Source: Streptomyces sp. NBC_00820
GTDB taxonomy: Bacteria > Actinomycetota > Actinomycetes > Streptomycetales > Streptomycetaceae
DNA: 64,000 nucleotides
Assembly: GCF_036347055.1 (NCBI RefSeq)
Contig: NZ_CP108882.1
Span: 5,940,001 to 6,004,000, forward strand
Direction: 5' to 3'
The notes beneath the pieces were generated by a model. It saw only the letters and a program-made list of their open reading frames with translations, was not told the origin of the DNA and made no database searches. Numbering within the stretch: the stretch's first letter is position 1; each line of letters begins with the position of its first letter. The position numbers and the translations under genes are program-made. This document shows positions 56,563-64,000 of the stretch, piece after piece.

Positions 56563-57561
56563 CTACGGCTTCACCGACCGGTAGTAGCGCCGGGCGCCCG
56601 CGTGCAGGGCCAGCGGGTCCGTGTAGATCGCGGTGCGCAGGTCGACCAGTTGCGCGGAGTGGACGTGCGCGCCGATACCGTCACGGCTCTTGATCACCGT
56701 ACGGGTTATCCACTCGGTGAGCCGCGGGTCCATGTCCGCGCGGGTCATCAGCAGGTTGGACACCGCGATCGTCGGCACCGTGGAACCCCGCTGCACCGAC
56801 GGGTACGCCGACTCGGGCATGTTGGTGGCCCGGTAGTAGCGCGCGGCGTCCCCGGTGGCGTGCAACCGGGCGACCAGGCCCTCGTCGATCGGTACGAACC
56901 TGAAGGCGGACTTCGCGGCCAGCTCGCCCAGGCCCTTCGTGGGCAGGCCGCCGGACCAGAAGAAGGCGTCGATCCTGCCCTGCCGCAGTCGGTCGGGCCC
57001 GGTGTCTATCCCCTCCGCCACGGGCGTGATGTCCTTGTCCGGATCGATGCCGGCGGCCCTGAGCACCCGGTTCGCTATCAGCCGTACCCCGGAGTTCGGC
57101 AGCCCGGTGGCCACCCGCTTGTGCCGCAGGTCCGCGACACTGTCGACCTTCGAGCCGCGCGGCACGATGAGCTGCACGTAGTCGTCGTAGAGCCGCGCGA
57201 CCCCGCGCAGCCGGCCGGCGCCACCGGGGTGCCGCAGCTCGTAAGTCTCCACCGCGTCGGCCGCCGCGATCGTGAAGTCCGCCTCGCCGGACGCCACCCG
57301 GTGGACGTTCTCCTGGGAACCGGCGCTGTTCAGCAGCTTCACCGTGAGACCTGGCATGTCCTTGGCCAGTTCGGTGCGCAGCCGCTCGCCGTACTCCTGG
57401 TAGACCCCTCGGGGCGTGCCCGTGCTGAAGACGATCGTGCCGCTCGGCGGCTTCTCGCCCAGCGGCAGCAGCCACCACAGCAGCAGCCCGAGGACCACGG
57501 CGCCGACGGCCGCGATCGACAGCGCGCCGCGCCTGCCGAGGGAGGGGAACACCTTGGACAT
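56563..57561 (-). CDS. TAXI-family TRAP transporter solute-binding protein
   Basis: 332 aa from ATG 57561. An N-terminal membrane anchor (AVGAVVLGLLLWWLLPLG) without lipobox, then the TAXI fold: IVFSTGTPRGVYQEYGERLRTEL, LNSAGSQENVHRVASGEADF, VDSVADLRHKRVATGLPNSG and DAFFWSGGLPTKGLGEL. TAXI proteins usually feed a fused TRAP permease, and a Thermus member binds glutamate or glutamine. No TRAP permease gene is nearby. It is convergent with gluK, and this arrangement supports a sensing or glutamate-related role rather than import on its own. Confidence 0.88.
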   Translation of the reverse strand: MSKVFPSLGRRGALSIAAVGAVVLGLLLWWLLPLGEKPPSGTIVFSTGTPRGVYQEYGERLRTELAKDMPGLTVKLLNSAGSQENVHRVASGEADFTIAAADAVETYELRHPGGAGRLRGVARLYDDYVQLIVPRGSKVDSVADLRHKRVATGLPNSGVRLIANRVLRAAGIDPDKDITPVAEGIDTGPDRLRQGRIDAFFWSGGLPTKGLGELAAKSAFRFVPIDEGLVARLHATGDAARYYRATNMPESAYPSVQRGSTVPTIAVSNLLMTRADMDPRLTEWITRTVIKSRDGIGAHVHSAQLVDLRTAIYTDPLALHAGARRYYRSVKP

Positions 57562-57656
57562 GCGGGCGATCCTGCCAGCCGCACGCGGGGCTGACCAGGG
57601 CCGGGGCCGCCGCGGGGGCCTGTGGAAAACTCACAGGCGCTGTCGGAGGTGCCCGT

Positions 57657-57662
57657 TAGAGT
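57657..57662 (+). promoter_or_regulatory. -10-like tagagt before the MazG-like gene
   Basis: tagagt ends 6 nt before ATG 57669 and no ribosome site lies between, so a leaderless transcript is likely. Confidence 0.4.
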
Positions 57663-57668
57663 CGACGC

Positions 57669-58073
57669 ATGAGCACTTCGCCCGCCGACCTCGTCCGAGA
57701 GTTCCACCACGCCTTCGGCCTCGACACCCGCCGCACGCCGGCCGCGGTGTCCCCCGAACTGGCGTCGCACAGAGGCGAATTGCTCGCCGAGGAGGCCGCC
57801 GAGGTCGCCGAGGTGTCGGTCGAGGGCCCGCTGGACCGGCTCGCGCACGAACTCGCGGACGTGGTGTACGTGGCGTACGGCACGGCGCTGGTCCACGGCA
57901 TCGATCTCGACCAGGTGATCGCCGAGATCCACCGAGCCAACATGAGCAAGCGCGGCCCCGACGGCCAGATCGCCCGCCGGGCCGACGGCAAGGTGCTCAA
58001 GGGCGAGCACTACCGGGCGCCGGACGTGGCGGCGGTCCTGCGCCGCCAGGGGTGGATACCCGGCGACGCCTGA
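57669..58073 (+). CDS. MazG-like nucleotide pyrophosphohydrolase
   Basis: 134 aa from ATG 57669. All-alpha NTP pyrophosphatase fold: RGELLAEEAAEVAEVSV (the E-x2-E metal motif), then LAHELADVVYVAYGTALVHGIDLDQ (E-x2-D). NMSKRGPDGQIARRADGKVLKGEHY is the C-terminal signature of this subgroup. Such enzymes clear non-canonical or damaged nucleotides; the substrate here is unknown. It is convergent with the lipoprotein gene, with stop codons 3 bp apart. Confidence 0.85.
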   Translation: MSTSPADLVREFHHAFGLDTRRTPAAVSPELASHRGELLAEEAAEVAEVSVEGPLDRLAHELADVVYVAYGTALVHGIDLDQVIAEIHRANMSKRGPDGQIARRADGKVLKGEHYRAPDVAAVLRRQGWIPGDA

Positions 58074-58076
58074 GGC

Positions 58077-59624
58077 CTACGGCAGCGAGCCGTCCGCCAG
58101 CTTCCATTCGCGGTGAAGGGAGCCCAGCGGCACGCTTCGCCGGAGCACCGGCGTGCCGAAGACCGACAACTGGACCCGCAGTGTGCCGGACAGGTCGACA
58201 CCGCCGTACACCTGCCAGCCGCCCCGCGCCTTCGTGCCGTGGGCCCCGGAGGAGGAGGCGGCCCCGGAGGCGGCACTCGTGCCCGAACCGGTCCCGGTCC
58301 CGGTGCCGGTGGTGACGGTGGCGGAGGCCTCGCCGCGCAGGTACGGCGCGAGGTCGGTGGTCACGCCGACGGTGCCGTAGAGGCCGACCGAGGCCTCGGC
58401 GCCGAGGGTCGTCCGCAGCCGGCCGACGGTGGTCAGGGAGGCCCGCACGGGCGTGCTCGTCATGTCGGTGGAGCTGACCGGCGCCCACCCCTTGGCCGGG
58501 CCGAAGGTGCCGCCCGCCTTGAAGCCGCCCTTGACGGTCTGTGCCACGTCGACGGTGACGTGTCCGTCGCCGCTGACCTGGACGTAACAGGTCAGGTCGA
58601 GGTTGACGACGACGGGTACCGGGCCGACCTGGAGCACCGGATCGGCGTGCAGCTTGGCGAACGGGATCCGCACGGGGGTGCCGCCCGCCGCCGCGGCCCG
58701 GCCCCGCACCGACCAGCCGGAGCTCCAGCGCCCGGACACGCCGAGGTACGCCGAGCCCGGGGCCGCTTCGGTGCCCGTGCCGCCGTAGGTGAAGTCGACC
58801 CGCGGGGCGACCTGCACGAACCCGGACACCGAGGCGCTGGCCGAGGCCGGGGCGCCCGGTGCCGTCGGAACCTTGGCGCCGACGTCGAGGCGGAGGCTGC
58901 CGAGCGGCACGGTCGCGCCCTTGGGCCCGATGTGTACGTCACCCGGCTTGGACCAGGAGACCTTGACGCCGGGGAGCAGCTTGTCGACGGCGAAGGCGTC
59001 CGGGGCGACGGGCACCGTGCCCTTGGCCGTCTCGTCGCCCAGCACGGAGTTGAGTGCCGCCGGTTCCGTCTGCACCTCCGTGCCCCGGTCCGTGTGACCG
59101 ATCACCTTGGTGACCCGGGCCAGCAGCCCGTGCGGTGCGCCGGGTGCCGGCGCGCTGGCGATGACGTCGCCCACGGCGGCTTCGTGCCGCGCGGCCGGGG
59201 GAGTTGACGGGGAAGTGGGTGAGGAAGCGGGTGGGGTAGGGGGTGAGGAGGCGGGCGGTGCGGGGGTGGAGGTGGGCCGGGAGGCCGGCTTTCCCGCCGG
59301 GACGCCGGAGACGCCGGAGACGCCGGAGATGACGGCGCGCCGGGTCCGGGAGTCGTACGAGCTGACGGTCAGCGTGGTCCGTTGCGCCGCCCGTCGGCCG
59401 GAACCCCGGGGGCCGGCGGTGACGGCGGCGGTGGAGTTCGCGGCGGGGGCCGCCGCGACGGTGAGCGAGTGGTCCCGGCCGCCGTCCGGGGCGCCGGTGA
59501 CCCGGATTTCGTGGCCGTGTCCGGTCGACGGCCGCTCGGCGTGCGGTGTGGTCGAGGAACAGCCGACGGAGAGGAGGAGGGTGGTCACGGCGAAGGCGGG
59601 CAGCAGGGCGCGCCCGTGCCTCAT
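58077..59624 (-). CDS. Large putative lipoprotein with beta-rich repeat domain
   Basis: 515 aa from ATG 59624. The signal peptide has a lipobox-like LLSVGC (Cys22). A long Pro/Ser/Thr linker (residues 90-145, SRPTSTPAPPASSPPTPP) contains a DNA triplication of acgccggag (59302-59328) that gives SGVSGVSGV. The C-terminal 370 residues are Gly/Val/Thr-rich, probably beta strands, with paired segments such as GSLRLDVGAKV, VDFTYGGTGTE and GGWQVYGGVDLSGTLRVQLSVFG. No catalytic motif recognised. It resembles uncharacterised exported Streptomyces proteins. The ribosome site is weak. No operon partners. Confidence 0.7.
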   Translation of the reverse strand: MRHGRALLPAFAVTTLLLSVGCSSTTPHAERPSTGHGHEIRVTGAPDGGRDHSLTVAAAPAANSTAAVTAGPRGSGRRAAQRTTLTVSSYDSRTRRAVISGVSGVSGVPAGKPASRPTSTPAPPASSPPTPPASSPTSPSTPPAARHEAAVGDVIASAPAPGAPHGLLARVTKVIGHTDRGTEVQTEPAALNSVLGDETAKGTVPVAPDAFAVDKLLPGVKVSWSKPGDVHIGPKGATVPLGSLRLDVGAKVPTAPGAPASASASVSGFVQVAPRVDFTYGGTGTEAAPGSAYLGVSGRWSSGWSVRGRAAAAGGTPVRIPFAKLHADPVLQVGPVPVVVNLDLTCYVQVSGDGHVTVDVAQTVKGGFKAGGTFGPAKGWAPVSSTDMTSTPVRASLTTVGRLRTTLGAEASVGLYGTVGVTTDLAPYLRGEASATVTTGTGTGTGSGTSAASGAASSSGAHGTKARGGWQVYGGVDLSGTLRVQLSVFGTPVLRRSVPLGSLHREWKLADGSLP

Positions 59625-59913
59625 GCGTCTGCGCAAGGTCGGTCCCGGGTGAGGTGGGGGGTGCTGAAGGCACACCACAGGTCGGCTACCGATGAGTAGT
59701 ACCGGCCAGTAACAAGGTGGTGGGGCATGAGAATGCCATGACCTCGCGCACGAGGCCCCCGCAATCCGGCCACATCTCAAGATGACCTGAAACGAGGGGA
59801 GTCGAGGCTGCCGGGCGGTCGGCCCCGGGAGGTACCGGCGGGGCCGACCTGTGTGCACCGGCGGTCCACTGGCGTGCACCGGCGTGCGTTCCGCCGGCGT
59901 TCACGCGTGGACG

Positions 59914-60372
59914 TCAGGGGGTCGGGCCGCCGTACCCCGGGAGGCCGGTGCCGCCGAGCCGGGTGAGCAGGCCGGACAACTGTCCGACGTCCTGGGCGTT
60001 CCACCCCGGCGCGGCGAAGAGTTCGGCCGCGGTCTCCTCCGCCGTCCCCCGCATCTCCGCCAGCAGCCGCCGGCCCGTGCCGGTCAGTGACGCGTAGGCC
60101 ACGCGCGCGTCGCGGGCGTCCGGCTCACGGCTCACCAGCCCGATCCGCTCCAGGGGGGCCAGAGCCCGGGTCACTCCGGAGGCGGTCAGCCCCAGCGCCT
60201 CGGCCAGATCGACCCGGCGCATCCGGCTGCCGGGCGCCTGCCCGAGCCGCAGCAGCAGGGTGAAGTCGGCCAGGCTCACCCCGTGCAGGCCGCCCAGGCG
60301 GGCGTCGAACCGTCGCACGAGCGTGGCCTGAGCCCGGATCAGCCGCAGCGACGCGTCCAGGGCGTCAGTCAT
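59914..60372 (-). CDS. MarR-family transcriptional regulator
   Basis: 152 aa from ATG 60372, chosen because aaggag lies 6 nt upstream; ATG 60378 is too close to it. Winged helix core: LADFTLLLRLGQAPGSRMRRVDLAEALGLTASGVTRALAPLERIGLV with the wing DARDARVAYASLTGTG. Dimerising helices at both ends. It follows the DUF6204 gene after 24 bp on the same strand, so the two are likely cotranscribed. The target is unknown. Confidence 0.9.
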   Translation of the reverse strand: MTDALDASLRLIRAQATLVRRFDARLGGLHGVSLADFTLLLRLGQAPGSRMRRVDLAEALGLTASGVTRALAPLERIGLVSREPDARDARVAYASLTGTGRRLLAEMRGTAEETAAELFAAPGWNAQDVGQLSGLLTRLGGTGLPGYGGPTP

Positions 60373-60396
60373 TGCCATCTCCTTGAGTAGTCAAGT

Positions 60397-60756
60397 TCAT
60401 GAGCCGACGACACGGGCGTTGCGCCGCTGCCGCTTTCCCAGGGGTGCCTGCGAGAGGTCCTCGGCGCTGGAGCGGAGGTTCTTGAAGCCGTAGCCGCGCT
60501 CGGTCAGCCACGCCTTCGCGGACTCCTCGGCCCGCTCGGTCGCCTCCAGGATGTCCTCCTCTTCCTCCCCGGTGTCCGAGAAGCGGAAGACGAAGGCGGG
60601 CCGGGCGGCGATGTCGTAACTGAGGTGCCCCTCGGGCCTGTAGGCGGCGCGCAGTACGTCGTGCTCGGCGGCGTCGGCCAGCAGCTCGGCGCGCTGGGCG
60701 TCGTCGAGGCCGGCGAAGACGCCGCGCACGGTGATGCGGAAGGTTCGCGTACTCAT
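60397..60756 (-). CDS. DUF6204-type small protein
   Basis: 119 aa from ATG 60756. Starts TRTFRITVRGVFAGLDDAQ and continues AEHDVLRAAYRPEGHLSYD, AFVFRFSDTGEEEEDIL, and ends with a basic tail (GKRQRRNARVV). The pattern agrees, from memory, with DUF6204, a family of about 100-120 residues in Streptomyces with no known function. Cytosolic. Cotranscribed with the following MarR gene. Confidence 0.7.
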   Translation of the reverse strand: MSTRTFRITVRGVFAGLDDAQRAELLADAAEHDVLRAAYRPEGHLSYDIAARPAFVFRFSDTGEEEEDILEATERAEESAKAWLTERGYGFKNLRSSAEDLSQAPLGKRQRRNARVVGS

Positions 60757-60983
60757 CCGGCGACCTTAGGCATACCGCGCGACGGGTCTCCACCGGGTTT
60801 TCCGCGGACCGAGGCGCCGGTACGCCCCTGCCCTCGGACTCGCCTCCCTTCGGAAAGGCCCCGGGCGTCCGGCAGCGCGGTTCGCGCGCCGTCGCCCGGG
60901 GCCGTAGGACCGTAGAAGATCGCGGAGCCGCAGGGCCGTAGAACCGCGTGGCCGTACGACCGCCTGGCCGTAAGGCGGCCGGG

Positions 60984-61283
60984 TCAGGGAAGCTTGACCG
61001 CCAAGAGGTCCACGGGCCGGATGTCCGGCGCCTCGCTCAGCATGGTCTCGGCGGCGCCCATCAGGGCGGCGGCGATCGCGCCCCGGAGGTGCCCCTGGCG
61101 CCCCGCTTCGTCGTCGAAGGTGTCGAAGACGCCGAAGGTGTTGGGGCCCTGCCGGAAGGTGAACCAGGTGACCGTGTGCTCCTCCTGCTGTGCGAGACGC
61201 AGCGCGTCCCGCAGCAGGGCCTCGACCTTGTCGGCGTGTTCGGGCTTGGCCTCGATGCGTGCGAGCAGACCGAGCTTCGTCAT
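60984..61283 (-). CDS. Antibiotic-biosynthesis-monooxygenase (ABM) domain protein
   Basis: 99 aa from ATG 61283, with ggagatc upstream. A single ABM/dimeric alpha-beta barrel domain: LLARIEAKPEHADKVEALLRDAL, then EHTVTWFTFRQGPNTFGVFDTFDDEAGRQGHL. Family members include quinone-forming monooxygenases and haem-degrading enzymes, but many small ones have no known reaction. It is divergent from the GlxA-like regulator 212 bp away and may be its target. Confidence 0.85.
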   Translation of the reverse strand: MTKLGLLARIEAKPEHADKVEALLRDALRLAQQEEHTVTWFTFRQGPNTFGVFDTFDDEAGRQGHLRGAIAAALMGAAETMLSEAPDIRPVDLLAVKLP

Positions 61284-61464
61284 GGTGATCTCCCGAGGGG
61301 TGGTTCTCGTGGTCGTGAAGGGACGTGACGTGACGCGACGTGCACGGTCGCCCATCGTCGTGAACTGTCATGAATCGTCATGAAAGCTTCGGTGCCGGTA
61401 CCAGGCACCCGATCTCGTCCGGACATCCACGAATCTAGGCGTGCGCGCCCACCTCGCCCAGTGT

Positions 61465-61493
61465 CGGAAACGACGCATCCGATATCGTTTCCG
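61465..61493. promoter_or_regulatory. Inverted repeat abutting the GlxA-like gene start
   Basis: cggaaacga (61465-61473) and tcgtttccg (61485-61493), a perfect 9-bp inverted repeat 20 bp apart centre to centre, i.e. two helical turns. The right arm ends 2 nt before the ATG. A likely operator for the regulator's own gene and perhaps for the divergent ABM gene. Confidence 0.6.
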
Positions 61494-61495
61494 CC

Positions 61496-62455
61496 ATGCG
61501 TGTAGCCGTACTCGCCTATGACGGCGTCTTCGACTCAGGGCTGGCCGCCCTCCTCGACGTGCTCGCCGGGGCGAACGCCATGCGGGACGAGCTCCCGGAA
61601 CCGCCGCCCGCCTGGGACGTCTCGACGATCGGTTTCCGGCGCCGGGTCCGTACGGGTGCGGGGCATCTGGTGGAGACGCTGCCCGCCGGGGCGGCCAAGG
61701 GCGCGGATCTGCTGCTGGTGCCCGCCCTGGCCGAGCGGCGCCCCGACGCGCTGATCTCCCATGTCTCGGGACCGGACTCCCTGCCCGTACGACGCCTGGT
61801 GGCCGCGACGCGTGAAGCCGGCGTCCCCGTGGCCTCCGCCTGCACGGGCACGTTCCTGCTGGCCGAGTCGGGGGTCCTCGACGGGCGCCACGCCACGACG
61901 AGTTGGTGGCTCGCGCCCTACTTCCGCAAGCGCTACCCGGCGGTGACGGTCGACGAGACCCGGATGGTCACCACCTCCGACGGGGTGACCACGGCCGGAG
62001 CGGCGTTCGGGCACGTCGACCTCGCCCTCGCGATCGTGCGGATGGGCAGTCCCGCCGTGGCCGATCTCGTCGCCCGCTATCTGGTGGTCGACGAGCGCCC
62101 GTCCCAGGCGGCGTACACCATCCCCGAGGCCCTGGCGCAGAGCGACCCCACTCTCGCGGCCTTCGAGCGCTGGGCCCGCGTCCACCTCGACGAGCCCCTG
62201 TCCATCGCCGAAGGGGCGCGTGCCATCGGGGTCAGCGAACGCACCCTCCAGCGTGCCGTGCGCCGCACGCTCGGCAAGTCGCCCCTCGGCTTCGTCCGGG
62301 ACCTCCGGGTCGAGCGCGCCGCGCATCTGCTGCGCACCACCGACCTGCCGCTGGACGTCATCGCCCGCAAGGTCGGCTACGAACACGCCAACACGCTCCG
62401 CATCCTGCTCCGTGAGCGAACCGGAGAAACGGCGGGCGCGTTGCGGGGGCGGTGA
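61496..62455 (+). CDS. GlxA-type AraC regulator with DJ-1/PfpI domain
   Basis: 319 aa from ATG 61496. A DJ-1/PfpI domain fills residues 1-190 (VAVLAYDGVFDSGLAALLDVL, and ASACTGTFLLAESGVLDGRHAT with the nucleophile-elbow Cys). AraC double HTH at 215-315 (LSIAEGARAIGVSERTLQRAVRRTLGKSPLGF and LDVIARKVGYEHANTLRILLRER). Members bind small metabolites or nucleotides through the inactive amidase-like domain. The start lies 2 nt after an inverted repeat and no ribosome site fits between, so the mRNA may be leaderless and autorepressed. Confidence 0.93.
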   Translation: MRVAVLAYDGVFDSGLAALLDVLAGANAMRDELPEPPPAWDVSTIGFRRRVRTGAGHLVETLPAGAAKGADLLLVPALAERRPDALISHVSGPDSLPVRRLVAATREAGVPVASACTGTFLLAESGVLDGRHATTSWWLAPYFRKRYPAVTVDETRMVTTSDGVTTAGAAFGHVDLALAIVRMGSPAVADLVARYLVVDERPSQAAYTIPEALAQSDPTLAAFERWARVHLDEPLSIAEGARAIGVSERTLQRAVRRTLGKSPLGFVRDLRVERAAHLLRTTDLPLDVIARKVGYEHANTLRILLRERTGETAGALRGR

Positions 62456-62506
62456 TCCCCTGGGGCGCGCCCCTCCACGCCGCGGCGATCAGGGGGCGTC
62501 CCGCCG

Positions 62507-63346
62507 TCAGTCGAGGTAAGCCCCGGTCAGCGCGATGACGGCCGAGCCGTCGTTGTCGGCGAGTTTGGTGCCGGTGAAGGCGCGCGCCCAGTCGGAGGTC
62601 TGGAGCCGGAACGCGGGCCGCTCGGCCGTGAGGGCCTCCAGCACGGTGGCGGCGGCCTGCTCCGGGGTCTGCGCGCCGCCGGCGAACTGGCCCAGGATGT
62701 GGGTGATGTAGTTCTTCAGGGGCTTCTGGTAGTCGCCCGCGGCGGCGATCGCGTCCGCCGGGTCGACGCCGATGTTGTTGACGAACTCCGTGGCCACCGC
62801 GCCGGGTTCGACGACGGACACGGTCACGCCGAGATCGGCGGCCACCGGCGCGAGGCTCTCCATGAAGCCCTCGACCGCGAACTTGGCGGCGCAGTAGGCC
62901 TCGTTGAACGGCTGCCCGACGACCCCGCCGACCGAGCTGACGGTGATCAGCCTGCCGCCGGACGCGCGCAGGTGCGGCATGGCGGTCTTGGTGGCCTGCA
63001 CCACGCCGAAGAAGTTGACCTCCATCACGCGCCGCACGTCGTCGACGGACTCGTTCTCGATGGTGCCGACGTGGCCGGCGCCGGCGTTGTTGATCAGCGC
63101 GTCGAGCCGCCCGTGGTCGGCGACGACGCCCTCGATCGCGGCCGTCACCGAGTCCGGGTCGGTGACGTCGAGCTGCCGGATGTCGAGCGTGACCCCGGCC
63201 CGGTCCGCGGCCTCGCGCAGGGCGCCGGCCCGGTTCGGGTCGCGGAGGGTGGCGATCGTGGTCCACCCGGCGCGGGCGGCGGCGACGGCGGTCTCCAGGC
63301 CGATGCCGGAGGAGGTGCCGGTGATCAGGACGACGGGGGAGGGCAT
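62507..63346 (-). CDS. Short-chain dehydrogenase/reductase
   Basis: 279 aa from ATG 63346. Classical SDR: cofactor loop TGTSSGIG (residues 10-17), with LRDPNR after strand 2 favouring NADP(H), NNAGAG, catalytic Ser in ITVSSVGG and YCAAK with the Tyr and Lys. The substrate is unknown. It is divergent from a MarR gene and shares with it a 31-bp palindrome that contains a ttgaca -35 element for this gene, so repression by that MarR protein is likely. Confidence 0.93.
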   Translation of the reverse strand: MPSPVVLITGTSSGIGLETAVAAARAGWTTIATLRDPNRAGALREAADRAGVTLDIRQLDVTDPDSVTAAIEGVVADHGRLDALINNAGAGHVGTIENESVDDVRRVMEVNFFGVVQATKTAMPHLRASGGRLITVSSVGGVVGQPFNEAYCAAKFAVEGFMESLAPVAADLGVTVSVVEPGAVATEFVNNIGVDPADAIAAAGDYQKPLKNYITHILGQFAGGAQTPEQAAATVLEALTAERPAFRLQTSDWARAFTGTKLADNDGSAVIALTGAYLD

Positions 63347-63414
63347 GGCTGCCTGCCTATCTGCTGGGATGCCCGGTGCGGTGAGCCCCGGTGCTGGTTG
63401 TAAATAGTTATGGA

Positions 63415-63445
63415 GCACCACCATTGTTGTCAACCATGGTGGTGC
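63415..63445. promoter_or_regulatory. 31-bp near-perfect palindrome, SDR/marR operator
   Basis: Arms gcaccaccat and atggtggtgc are perfectly inverted, and an inner gttg/caac pair extends the symmetry; only three central or flanking positions break it. On the minus strand ttgaca (63433-63428) lies at its centre with taacta 17 bp further on as -10 for the SDR gene. A typical MarR-type operator placed to block both promoters. Confidence 0.8.
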
Positions 63446-63460
63446 GTGCGGCGCCTGCAC

Positions 63461-63466
63461 TAGAAT
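63461..63466 (+). promoter_or_regulatory. -10-like tagaat before the MarR gene
   Basis: tagaat ends 6 nt before ATG 63473, with no ribosome site, which suggests a leaderless mRNA. Its -35 position lies inside the palindrome. Confidence 0.5.
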
Positions 63467-63472
63467 CCGGCC

Positions 63473-63904
63473 ATGGACACCCCGGACCAGCTCACCGCCG
63501 AGGTGATCGCTCTCTTCGCGAAGATCACCGACCTCTACAAGCGGGAGTACGAGACCGCCTCCGCCCGCCACGGACTCACACCGCAGCAGGTCAAGGTGCT
63601 GTTCGCGCTGGACGAGGCGCTGCCCATGCGGAGGCTGGCCGAGCGGGTGTTCGCCGATCCCTCCAACCTGACCGGCATGGTCGACCGGCTGCAGAGCCGT
63701 GGCCTGGTCGAACGCGTACCCGACCCCACCGACCGCCGGATCAAGCGCATCGCCGCCACCGAGGCCGGTCGCACGGTCGTGAAGGACCTTCGCGCCGCCC
63801 TGCGCTTCGCGGCGGATCCCCTGGTGGCCCTCGACGAGGACCAGCGGCGCGGCCTGCGGGACCTGCTTCAGATGATGGTCGACTCCCAGCGCCCCGGCGA
63901 CTGA
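63473..63904 (+). CDS. MarR-family regulator of the divergent SDR gene
   Basis: 143 aa from ATG 63473. Winged helix: HGLTPQQVKVLFALDEALPMRRLAERVFADPSNLTGMVDRLQSRGLVERV with wing DPTDRRIKRIAATEAG. Helices at both ends for dimerisation. It is divergent from the SDR gene with a 126-bp gap holding a 31-bp palindrome. Autoregulation and control of the SDR gene are expected. The last 96 bp of the window after this gene hold nothing recognisable. Confidence 0.93.
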   Translation: MDTPDQLTAEVIALFAKITDLYKREYETASARHGLTPQQVKVLFALDEALPMRRLAERVFADPSNLTGMVDRLQSRGLVERVPDPTDRRIKRIAATEAGRTVVKDLRAALRFAADPLVALDEDQRRGLRDLLQMMVDSQRPGD

Positions 63905-64000
63905 CTCCTGAACACGGTGAACGTGAGGGAGTGAAGCGCCGGAACGCCGGTCTTCCGGCCGCCCCGGCACCGTAGCGACCGTCCGTGGTCTTCCGCGGAC

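Overview
The window is a high-GC (about 72%, strong G/C bias at third codon positions) actinobacterial chromosome segment, almost certainly Streptomyces. The gene order matches, from memory, the recA region of Streptomyces coelicolor: osaC / osaA-osaB / ftsK / rimO-pgsA-cinA-clgR / nei-lhr / recA-recX / gluABCD-gluRK. No database search was run; family names come from motifs and neighbourhood.

Layout. 1-3079: end of an rRNA operon (3' part of 23S, then 5S and a strong terminator). 3125-3996: a shortened DegT-like aminotransferase without its PLP-lysine region, and tRNA-Thr(GGT). 4076-13783: osmotic-stress module, with the multidomain phosphatase OsaC divergent from the poly-HAMP hybrid kinase OsaA and response regulator OsaB. 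13867-21204: ftsK, a RodZ-like HTH membrane protein, then rimO-pgsA-cinA overlapping stop-to-start, then clgR. 21589-30162: small membrane protein, endonuclease VIII, giant Lhr helicase, and an AraC-azlC-azlD set for amino-acid export. 30345-31289: alpha-helical toroid-like protein.

31368-36825: a variable segment bounded by two near-identical copies of the first 28 bases of a DUF3046 gene. The right copy is the start of the intact gene and a truncated tyrosine integrase lies 44 bp before it. Inside are a DesK/LuxR-type two-component system, a GPP34 protein, a membrane protein, a broken membrane-protein gene and an anchored lipoprotein-like protein. I read this as a decayed integration.

36797-41887: DUF3046, an AI-2E family permease, a 7-TM protein and a compact operon of small protein / polyprenyl synthase / MpaB-type (DUF2236) oxygenase. 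42067-44298: recA with a visible LexA box, and recX. 44735-50303: an FtsX-type permease without ATPase, a cysteine dioxygenase-rhodanese operon preceded by a Cys-containing leader peptide, and an FAD monooxygenase. 50446-57561: the glutamate uptake operon gluABCD, its divergent sensor pair gluRK and an orphan TAXI binding protein. 57669-63904: MazG-like protein, large lipoprotein, a MarR/DUF6204 pair, a monooxygenase-fold protein divergent from a GlxA-type regulator, and an SDR/MarR divergent pair sharing a 31-bp palindrome.

I see no CRISPR array, no insertion sequence with an intact transposase and no canonical defence system. The most unusual items are the direct-repeat-bounded segment with an integrase stump, the Cys leader peptide, the prenyl synthase/oxygenase cassette and the ten-fold 92-residue HAMP repeat.
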